From: Roseomonas sp. 18066
GTDB lineage: Bacteria > Pseudomonadota > Alphaproteobacteria > Acetobacterales > Acetobacteraceae
Direction of reading: 5' to 3'
Length of the DNA: 64,000 bases
Assembly (NCBI RefSeq): GCF_902706185.1
Contig: NZ_CACSJM010000006.1
Span: 1 to 64,000 of the forward strand
In this document: piece after piece, positions 57,794-64,000 of the stretch
Layout of the letters: the number at the start of each line of letters is the position of its first letter
How positions within the stretch are numbered: position 1 is the first letter of the stretch
Position numbers and translations under genes: made by a program
Notes under the pieces: model-generated
The model's database searches: none
What the model was told of the DNA's origin: nothing
What the model saw: only the letters and a program-made list of their open reading frames with translations

Positions 57794-59086
57794 TTACGGC
57801 GTGACGGCATCCGTGCACCAGAATGCCCAGGCCTGCATCAGCGCGCGCCGTTTCTCGAGCAGGTCGGAGCGTGCATAGGCCGCCTCGACCTTGTCTTTGA
57901 TCGTATGGGCCAGCGCTCGCTCCACCACTTCTCGCCCTTCTTCGCGGGTTTCCCCCGCCCAGTCGCGGAAGGTCGAGCGCAAGCCGTGCGGGACGATGGC
58001 CCGCCCTTCGTGATCGCGCCATCGTGGAAGAGAAGCGGCCGACGTCCCGGCATCCTCGTTCATACGTCGGATGACCGCCGAGATCGTCATATCCGATAGC
58101 GGCGAGGCGCTGCGCGCGCTCGGAAAGACCAGATCATCGCCCGATCGGGCAAAAGGCTGCAGTTCATGGAGCAGCCGGCAAGCCGCGTCGGAAAGCGGCA
58201 CCCGATGCAGCCTTCGGGCCTTCATCCGGAGAGCGGGGACCGACCAGACGCCCGCCGCCAGATCAACCTCCCGCCACCGCATGCCGCGGACCTCGCCGGT
58301 GCGGGCCGCGGTCAGAATGGAGAAGCGCAGCGCCTTGGCGCCCATGCCATCGACGGTACAGAGGGCGGCCCAGAAGTGAGGCATCTCCTGCCAGGGCAGC
58401 GCCGGCCGATGCGCCACGCGCTGCACGCGGCGCGGCGGCGGCAATTCCTCGGACAGCAGGCCGCGCCAACGGGCCGGGTTGTCGCCCTCGCGCCAGCCCC
58501 GCACGCGGGCAAGATCGAGCGTGGCCTCGATCCGCTGCCGCAGGCGCGATGCCGTCTCAGGAATCTTGGGCCAGATGGGGTGCAGGACTTGCAGCACCGC
58601 CGCCAAATCGATCTCCGCCACCGGCCGGCCTCCGATCACGGGAAAGGCGTGCTGCTCCAAGGTGGCCATCCACTGGGCCGCGTGCTTCGGATTGCTCCAG
58701 CCGCCGCGCTTGGCTTCGACCGTCGCCAGGCATGCGTCGCGGAACGTGATCAGCTTCTCCGCAGGCTGACGGGCGGCCTCGATCAGGGCTTGCTTGCTGG
58801 CCTGCCGATGCGCCATCGGGTCTTCCCCGCGGCGGATCTGCTGATGCGCCTTTTCCACGGTCTCCCGCGCCTCTGCCAGGCTGACGCCAGGATAGGCGCC
58901 GAGGCCCATATCCTTACGCTTGCCGGCGAAAGTGTAGCGCAGCACCCAACTCCCGGCGCCGACCTGGTTGGCTTTGACAAGCAGATGCAGGCCCCGCTCG
59001 TCGCCGATGCGGATCGGCGAGGTCTGAACCTCCTTACCGATCGTCACAAGCTTTGCCTTGAGAGCAAGGGCGGTCAACTTGGCCAT
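57794..59086 (-). CDS. P4-type tyrosine integrase
   Basis: 430 residues with the arm-binding N-terminal domain of P4-like integrases (GLHLLVKANQVGAGSWVLRY) and a complete catalytic set: Arg262 in AARTGE, HGLR at 367-370, His394 in ALAHTIKDKV and Tyr404 in EAAYARS. ATG at 59086 is favoured over GTG at 59095. It lies 184 bp inside the right attachment repeat and reads into the island. No frameshift is evident, so it is probably functional. Confidence 0.93.
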   Translation of the reverse strand: MAKLTALALKAKLVTIGKEVQTSPIRIGDERGLHLLVKANQVGAGSWVLRYTFAGKRKDMGLGAYPGVSLAEARETVEKAHQQIRRGEDPMAHRQASKQALIEAARQPAEKLITFRDACLATVEAKRGGWSNPKHAAQWMATLEQHAFPVIGGRPVAEIDLAAVLQVLHPIWPKIPETASRLRQRIEATLDLARVRGWREGDNPARWRGLLSEELPPPRRVQRVAHRPALPWQEMPHFWAALCTVDGMGAKALRFSILTAARTGEVRGMRWREVDLAAGVWSVPALRMKARRLHRVPLSDAACRLLHELQPFARSGDDLVFPSARSASPLSDMTISAVIRRMNEDAGTSAASLPRWRDHEGRAIVPHGLRSTFRDWAGETREEGREVVERALAHTIKDKVEAAYARSDLLEKRRALMQAWAFWCTDAVTP

Positions 59087-59118
59087 GAGCACCACACGCG
59101 GTCATAGCGAGGGATGGA

Positions 59119-59138
59119 GTTCCCACGCCCGTTCCCAC
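59119..59138 (+). repeat. GTTCCCAC-N4-GTTCCCAC, putative integrase arm site (right)
   Basis: Two GTTCCCAC copies with a 12-bp period, 131 bp inside attR, matching 19825-19844 in sequence, spacing and orientation. Confidence 0.65.
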
Positions 59139-59269
59139 GAAATGTAGGAGATTCTGGTGGCTGTGGGTAGGCGCCGGTAGACACCAGATCCATTCATATG
59201 TCTGATTATAAATGATAAAATAGTTTCTGATAGACAATCCTGCATCACGGTGGACTCCACAATGGCAGA

Positions 59270-59283
59270 CACCCGATCCGCCA
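59270..59283. repeat. Right attachment site (attR core)
   Basis: CACCCGATCCGCCA, identical to the tRNA-Ser 3' end; 37 bp before the LacI-type gene stop. The rest of 59087-59320 is AT-rich in part and holds no gene. Confidence 0.85.
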
Positions 59284-59320
59284 TGACCCCCGCCGGCATT
59301 CCCCCGGCTTTCTCCCCGCC

Positions 59321-60379
59321 CTAAGGCAGGTTCTCCCGGAACAGCACCTCGCTGCGCGCCGGGTCGACGTCCTGCAGCGCCGGCCTTCCCGCCCTGAGAT
59401 TGGCGAAGACCCGGGCGCAATCCAGCAGCGTGGCGCGCGGGTTCTGGGTGATCACCGCCTCCATCGTGCCGTCGATCAGCATGGCGCGGCATTCCGGCGT
59501 CAGCCCATGGCCGATGAAGACCATGGCCTGGTCGCGCCGGGCCTCGCGCAGCGCGCGGCCGATCCCCTCCGCCCCGCCGCCAATATTGTAGATGCCGTCG
59601 AGGTCCGGATGCCCCGCCAGCAGCATCCGCATCTGGCGGTAGTTCTGCGCCGGCTCGTCGTGGCCCTCGCGCACCGCGACGATGCGGATCTCCGGCGCCA
59701 TCTCGGCGAAAAGCTGCAGCACCCCCGCCTCGCGCTCCTGATGCGCGCGGTAGCTCAGGCTGCCGGCGATGACGGCGACCTTGGCCGGGCGCCGCCCGAG
59801 GAAGCGCGCCATCAGATAGCCCGCCAGCCGCCCCGCCGCGCGGTTGTCGAGCCCGACATAGGCGGCCCGCGGCGCATGGCCGATGTCGGAGATCAGCGTC
59901 ACCACCGGCACGCCGCGCGCGGCCAGCTGGCTGACCGCCTCGCGCACCACCGGATGCTCGATCGCCATGAAGGCGACGCCGTCCGCCTCGGCGCCTGCGC
60001 GCAGCAGGTGGCGCGCCAGCAGCGCCGGGTCGAAGCTCTTCACCGGCTCGACCCGGGCGGTGACGCCAAAGGGGGCGAGCAGCGCCTCCGCCTCGGCGAT
60101 CATCCTGGCCAGCAGGGCGAGGAAGCGGTTGCCCCCCGCGGGCAGCAGGAAGACCAGCCGCATCGGCCGCTGGGCCAGCGCCGGATGCGGCGCGAGGTCC
60201 GGCGGCAGATAGGCCAGCGCCTCGGCCGCCTGCAGCACGCGCTGGACGGTGGCCGGCCGCACCCCGGCGCGGCGGTTCAGCACGCGGTCGACGGTGGCGG
60301 GGGAGACGCCGGCGCGGCGCGCCACATCCACCACCCGCGGCAGGGTCCTGACTGATTCCCCGACGGTCTCGTCCATCAA
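59321..60379 (-). CDS. LacI family transcriptional regulator
   Basis: 352 residues: helix-turn-helix plus hinge helix (VVDVARRAGVSPATVDRVLN, about 16-35) and a sugar-binding-type effector domain. It is divergent from the TRAP transporter genes and probably represses them until ligand binds. Its 3' end abuts attR, so it is the first chromosomal gene beyond the island. Confidence 0.93.
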   Translation of the reverse strand: MMDETVGESVRTLPRVVDVARRAGVSPATVDRVLNRRAGVRPATVQRVLQAAEALAYLPPDLAPHPALAQRPMRLVFLLPAGGNRFLALLARMIAEAEALLAPFGVTARVEPVKSFDPALLARHLLRAGAEADGVAFMAIEHPVVREAVSQLAARGVPVVTLISDIGHAPRAAYVGLDNRAAGRLAGYLMARFLGRRPAKVAVIAGSLSYRAHQEREAGVLQLFAEMAPEIRIVAVREGHDEPAQNYRQMRMLLAGHPDLDGIYNIGGGAEGIGRALREARRDQAMVFIGHGLTPECRAMLIDGTMEAVITQNPRATLLDCARVFANLRAGRPALQDVDPARSEVLFRENLP

Positions 60380-60398
60380 AAACCATCACCAATTGCGT

Positions 60399-60427
60399 TT
60401 GACACCCCTCTATTGGCGTTCATATCC
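60399..60427 (+). promoter_or_regulatory. Candidate promoter of the TRAP operon
   Basis: TTGACA at 60399-60404 followed by a weak CATATC -10 at 60421-60426 (16-bp spacer), in the region between the LacI-type and DctP genes. Confidence 0.45.
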
Positions 60428-60514
60428 TTCTCCATCAAGAACAAACCATCATTTTGCATCAGCACAATGACGGTCGGCGCGCCGTCCAGGCGACGCTGTC
60501 AGGGGAGACCGGCC

Positions 60515-61534
60515 ATGAGCATCATCACCCGCCGCGCGGCGTTGCGCGGCCTGGCGGCAGCGCCGCTCGCCGTGCCCCTGCTGGCCGCCCCGCGCGCCGC
60601 CCGCGCCGCCGAGTTCGAGCTGAAATACGGCAACAACCTGCCGATGACGCATCCGCTCAACACCCGCGCACAACAGGCCGCCGAGCGCATCGCGCGCGAG
60701 ACCAACGGCCGGGTCGAGATGCGGATCTTCCCGAACAACCAGCTCGGCGGCGACACCGACATGCTGTCGCAGGTCAGGAACGGCGCGCTGACCTTCTTCA
60801 CCCCCTCGGCCCTGGTCATCGCGACGCTGGTGCCGGCGGCGGCGATCAACGCCGTGGGCTTCGCCTTCGCCGATTACGACCAGGTCTGGAAGGCGATGGA
60901 CGGAAAGCTCGGCGCCCATGTCCGCGCCGCCATCAGCCGGGTCAACCTCTTCGCCTTTGAGAAGATGTGGGACAACGGCTTCCGCCAGATGACCACCAGC
61001 GGCCGCCCGATCGAGACGGCGCGCGACATGGACGGCCTCAAGATCCGCGTGCCCGTCAGCCCGCTGTCGATCTCGATGTTCAAGGCGCTGGGCGCGGCGC
61101 CGGCCAGCCTGCAGTTCAGCGAGGTCTATTCCTCGCTGCAGACCCGCATCGTCGACGCGCAGGAGAACCCGCTGCCGATCATCCAGGTCGCCAAGCTCTA
61201 CGAGGTGCAGAAGAGCTGCGCCCTGTCGAACCATATCTGGGACGGCTACTGGTTCATCGCCAATGGCCGCGCCTGGCGCGGGCTGCCGGCCGACCTGCAG
61301 GCGATCGTCACCGCCGCCATCAACGATGCCGGCATGCAGCAGCGCGAGGACATCAAGACGCTGAACACCTCGCTGCAGGCCGAGCTCGAGGCCAAGGGGC
61401 TGCGCTTCAACAGCCCCGCCCCCGACAGCTTCCGCGCCAAGCTGCGCGAGGGCGGCTTCTACGCCGAGTGGAAGACCCGCTTCGGCGACGAGGCCTGGGG
61501 GCTGCTGGAAGAGGCCGTGGGCCGGCTGGCCTGA
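60515..61534 (+). CDS. TRAP transporter substrate-binding protein (DctP family)
   Basis: 339 residues with a Tat-like signal (TRRAALRGLAAAPLAVPLLA). The DctP fold is shown by GNNLPMTHPLNTRAQQ, ETNGRVEMRIFPNNQLGG and the carboxylate-binding region KIRVPVSP with the conserved Arg. It captures an organic acid in the periplasm for the membrane subunit encoded 14 bp downstream. ATG at 60515 has AGGGGAG upstream. Confidence 0.93.
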   Translation: MSIITRRAALRGLAAAPLAVPLLAAPRAARAAEFELKYGNNLPMTHPLNTRAQQAAERIARETNGRVEMRIFPNNQLGGDTDMLSQVRNGALTFFTPSALVIATLVPAAAINAVGFAFADYDQVWKAMDGKLGAHVRAAISRVNLFAFEKMWDNGFRQMTTSGRPIETARDMDGLKIRVPVSPLSISMFKALGAAPASLQFSEVYSSLQTRIVDAQENPLPIIQVAKLYEVQKSCALSNHIWDGYWFIANGRAWRGLPADLQAIVTAAINDAGMQQREDIKTLNTSLQAELEAKGLRFNSPAPDSFRAKLREGGFYAEWKTRFGDEAWGLLEEAVGRLA

Positions 61535-61548
61535 GCGGGACGACGACG

Positions 61549-63426
61549 ATGGCCGGCCACGCCCCTGCTCTCGCCCCCGGCGCCGCGCCTGCCCTGACCG
61601 GCCTCGCCGGGCGGTTGGACCGCGCCCTCGGCCATCTGGTGGAGGGCGCCGCCGCCCTGCTGCTGCTGGCCGAGATCGGCATCCTCGGCGCCGGCGTCAC
61701 CGCGCGCTACCTGTTCCACAGCCCGCTGATCTGGTCGGACGAGCTCGCCTCCATCCTGTTCCTCTGGCTGTCGATGCTGGGCGCAGTCGTCGCGCTGCGT
61801 CGCGGCGAGCATATGCGGATGACCGGGCTGGTCACCCGCGTCGGGCCGGGGGCGCAGCTGCTGCTCGACACCCTGGCGCTGACCGCGTCGCTGGCCTTCC
61901 TGATCCTGGTCATGCATTCGGCGGTGGAATACGCGCAGGAAGAAAGCTTCGTCGTCACCCCGGCGCTGGAGATCACCAATGCCTGGCGCGCCTCGGCCAT
62001 TCCGGTCGGCATCGGGCTGATGATCGTCGCCAGCTTCTTCCGCCTGGCGCGGCAGGGTTCGGTCACCGCGGTCGCGCTGGCCGGCAGCATCACCCTCGCC
62101 GTGGTCATGGGCTTCTGGCTGCTCTCGCCGGTGCTGAAGCCGCTGGGCCAGCTGAACCTGCTGATCTTCTTCGTCGGCGTCGTTGCGGTGAACGTCTTCG
62201 CCGGCGTCCCCATCGCCTTCTCCTTCGCGCTGGCCACCTTCGGCTATCTCGCCTGCACGACCACGACGCCGCTGCTGGTGGTGGTGGGGCGCCTCGACGA
62301 GGGCATGTCGCATCTGATCCTGCTGGCGGTGCCGCTGTTCATCTTCCTCGGCCTGCTGATCGAGATGACCGGCATGGCCAAGGCGATGATCCAGTTCCTG
62401 GCCAGCCTGCTCGGCCATGTGCGCGGCGGCCTGTCCTATGTGCTGATCGGCGCCATGTACCTGGTCTCCGGCATTTCCGGCTCGAAGATCGCCGACATGG
62501 CCGCCATCGCGCCCATCCTGTTCCCTGAAATGAAGAAGCGGGGGGCGAAGCCGGGCGATCTGGTCGCCCTGCTCGCGGCGACCGGCGCTCAGACGGAAAC
62601 CATCCCGCCCAGCATCGTGCTGATCACCATCGGCTCGGTCACCGGCGTCTCCATCGCCGCGCTCTTCACCGGCGGCATGGTGCCGGCCCTCGTGCTCGGC
62701 GCCTGCCTCTGCGGCGTGGTCTGGTGGCGCTACCGGGCTGAGGATCTCAGCCAGATCCGCCGCGCGCCGCTGCGCGAGATCGGCAAGCTGGCCGCCATCG
62801 CCATCCCCGCCATCGCGCTGCCCTTCGTCATCCGCGCCGCGGTGGTCGAGGGCGTGGCCACGGCGACCGAGGTCAGCACCATCGGCATCGCCTATTCGCT
62901 GGTGATGGGGCTGCTGGTCTATCGGCAATTCGACTGGCGGCGGCTGCAGCCGATGCTGGTGGAGACCGCCTCGCTGACGGGGGCCATCATCTTCATCGTC
63001 GGCTGCGCCACCGCCATGGCCTGGGGCCTGACGCAATCCGGCTTCAGCCAGGAGCTGGCGAAGATGATGGCCGGCATGCCGGGCGGCGCCCATGGCTTCC
63101 TGGCGGTCTCGATCGTCGCCTTCATCCTGCTGGGCAGCGTGCTGGAGGGCATTCCCGCCATCGTGCTGTTCGGCCCGCTGCTGTTCCCGATCGCCCGCGA
63201 GGCCGGGGTGCATGAGGTCCACTATGCCATGGTCGTCATCTTCGCCATGGGCATCGGGCTTTTCGCGCCGCCTTTCGGCGTCGGCTATTACGGCGCCTGC
63301 GCCATCAGCAAGGTCAACCCGGATGAGGGCCTGCGCCCGATCTGGGGCTACATGGCCGCGCTGCTGGTCGGGCTGATCCTGGTCGCCGCCGTGCCGTGGT
63401 TCTCCACCGGCTTCCTGGCGCGCTGA
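61549..63426 (+). CDS. Fused TRAP transporter permease (DctQ-DctM)
   Basis: 625 residues joining the small DctQ-like part (about four helices, residues 25-175, with SPLIWSDELA) to the large DctM part (about 200-620; TRAP signature GISGSKIADMAAIAPI and QTETIPPSIV). Sodium-driven uptake of the DctP ligand is expected. The frame is open upstream inside dctP, but ATG at 61549 precedes the first DctQ region. Confidence 0.93.
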   Translation: MAGHAPALAPGAAPALTGLAGRLDRALGHLVEGAAALLLLAEIGILGAGVTARYLFHSPLIWSDELASILFLWLSMLGAVVALRRGEHMRMTGLVTRVGPGAQLLLDTLALTASLAFLILVMHSAVEYAQEESFVVTPALEITNAWRASAIPVGIGLMIVASFFRLARQGSVTAVALAGSITLAVVMGFWLLSPVLKPLGQLNLLIFFVGVVAVNVFAGVPIAFSFALATFGYLACTTTTPLLVVVGRLDEGMSHLILLAVPLFIFLGLLIEMTGMAKAMIQFLASLLGHVRGGLSYVLIGAMYLVSGISGSKIADMAAIAPILFPEMKKRGAKPGDLVALLAATGAQTETIPPSIVLITIGSVTGVSIAALFTGGMVPALVLGACLCGVVWWRYRAEDLSQIRRAPLREIGKLAAIAIPAIALPFVIRAAVVEGVATATEVSTIGIAYSLVMGLLVYRQFDWRRLQPMLVETASLTGAIIFIVGCATAMAWGLTQSGFSQELAKMMAGMPGGAHGFLAVSIVAFILLGSVLEGIPAIVLFGPLLFPIAREAGVHEVHYAMVVIFAMGIGLFAPPFGVGYYGACAISKVNPDEGLRPIWGYMAALLVGLILVAAVPWFSTGFLAR

Positions 63427-63461
63427 TCCCCCTTTTCTCCTGTCGCAAGCGAGACCCCCGC

Positions 63462-64000
63462 ATGAGCCGCTTCTTCGGCCAGATCCGCCAGGCCGGCTAT
63501 GTCGTGCCCGATATCGAGGCCGCGATGGACTATTGGAGCCGCACCCTGGGCGTCGGCCCCTTCTTCTACAACCCTCGTGTGCCCATCAAGAACTATCGCT
63601 ACAAGGGCGAGAGCTACGAGCCGCACAACTCGGTGGCGCTGGCCAATTCCGGGCCGCTGCAGATCGAGCTCATCCAATGCCGCAACGATGTTCCTTCCAT
63701 GTATCGCGACTTCACCCAGGCCGGGCATAGCGGGCTGCAGCATGTCGCCTATTGGACGGAAGACTACGATGCCGACCTGGCGCGCCTGACCGCCGAGGGC
63801 TTCAAGCCCGTCATGAGCGGCGAGGTCGGCGAGCGCGGCCGCTTCGTCTATTTCGACACCCACTACCACCCGGGCACGGTGATCGAGCTGTCCGAGGTCG
63901 CAGGTCCCAAGGGCGAGATGTTCCGCCTGATCCGCGCAGCCTCCGAAGGCTGGGACGGCAGCGACCCGGTGCGTCCCTTCCCCGATCTCAGCAAGCTCTG
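63462..64000 (+). CDS. VOC family protein (glyoxalase/dioxygenase fold), 3' end at window edge
   Basis: At least 179 residues with no stop before the window ends. Two vicinal-oxygen-chelate repeats: QAGYVVPDIEAAMDYW and LQHVAYWTEDYDADLARL; likely metal ligands include the His in LQHVAY and the Glu in VIELSE. Possibly methylmalonyl-CoA epimerase-like or a dioxygenase-fold protein. It follows the TRAP permease by 35 bp and may act on the imported acid. Confidence 0.8.
   Translation, partial: MSRFFGQIRQAGYVVPDIEAAMDYWSRTLGVGPFFYNPRVPIKNYRYKGESYEPHNSVALANSGPLQIELIQCRNDVPSMYRDFTQAGHSGLQHVAYWTEDYDADLARLTAEGFKPVMSGEVGERGRFVYFDTHYHPGTVIELSEVAGPKGEMFRLIRAASEGWDGSDPVRPFPDLSKL

Noticed and set aside
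60967-61548. Upstream extension of the DctQM frame inside dctP
   Set aside because: Translation there is an Arg/Gly/Ala-rich shadow; DctQ homology begins after the ATG at 61549.

Overview
The window comes from a high-GC Gram-negative alphaproteobacterium, most likely of the Acetobacteraceae/Rhodospirillales type (Roseomonas-like). This rests on the very GC-rich codon use, a recA promoter carrying the alphaproteobacterial LexA box GTTC-N7-GTTC, a CckA-like hybrid kinase, a Bug-type receptor and TRAP transport, and many IorAB-type molybdenum hydroxylases. The genus is inferred, not proven.

Region 1 (1-19,780) is chromosomal core. It opens with the end of an exopolysaccharide-type locus: a glycosyltransferase running in from the left edge, a UDP-glucuronate epimerase and a GH26-like glycosidase with an RTX/type I secretion tail. 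Housekeeping genes follow: a DmpA-type peptidase coupled to alaS, then rarA-crcB-rluA-type-asmA on the plus strand, recA with an SOS promoter, a soluble CckA-like kinase, two small helical ORFs around a CtrA-like inverted repeat, speE and speD, and tRNA-Ser(GGA).

Region 2 (19,767-59,283) appears to be one 39.5-kb integrative element in the 3' end of tRNA-Ser. The last 14 nt of the tRNA recur at 59,270-59,283. The same GTTCCCAC-N4-GTTCCCAC motif lies just inside both ends. A P4-type integrase sits at the right end, reading inward. The left end carries a satellite-like replication module (zinc ribbon ORF, toprim-helicase primase, AlpA-like regulator, terminase-small-subunit-like protein, one AT-rich orphan). 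The middle is metabolic cargo. Catabolic block A (25.5-40.1 kb) has two IorAB molybdenum hydroxylase systems flanking a cytochrome c, Bug receptor, CoA-transferase, GntR regulator, acyl-CoA dehydrogenase, enoyl-CoA hydratase, Cys-less thiolase-like protein, DUF35 partner and SDR; it reads as a peripheral pathway ending in beta-oxidation or retro-aldol cleavage of a ring or branched acid. Block B (40.7-52.6 kb) has a secreted double-CMD-cupin protein, flavodoxin, reductases, hydrolases, an MFS pump, a LysR regulator and a P460/cytochrome b pair. Its promoters share an ATWAG-N5-CTAAT motif of LysR T-N11-A type. Beside the integrase lies a 1570-residue STAND NTPase with an N-terminal Mrr-like nuclease domain, the architecture of Avs antiviral sensors.

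Region 3 (59,284-64,000) returns to the chromosome: a LacI-type repressor divergent from a TRAP transporter (DctP plus a fused DctQM) and a VOC-family enzyme cut by the window edge.

The most noteworthy features are the island and its matching ends, the Avs-like protein, 9-bp iteron-like repeats near both ends, and the predicted LysR regulon. No CRISPR array, rRNA or transposase was seen.
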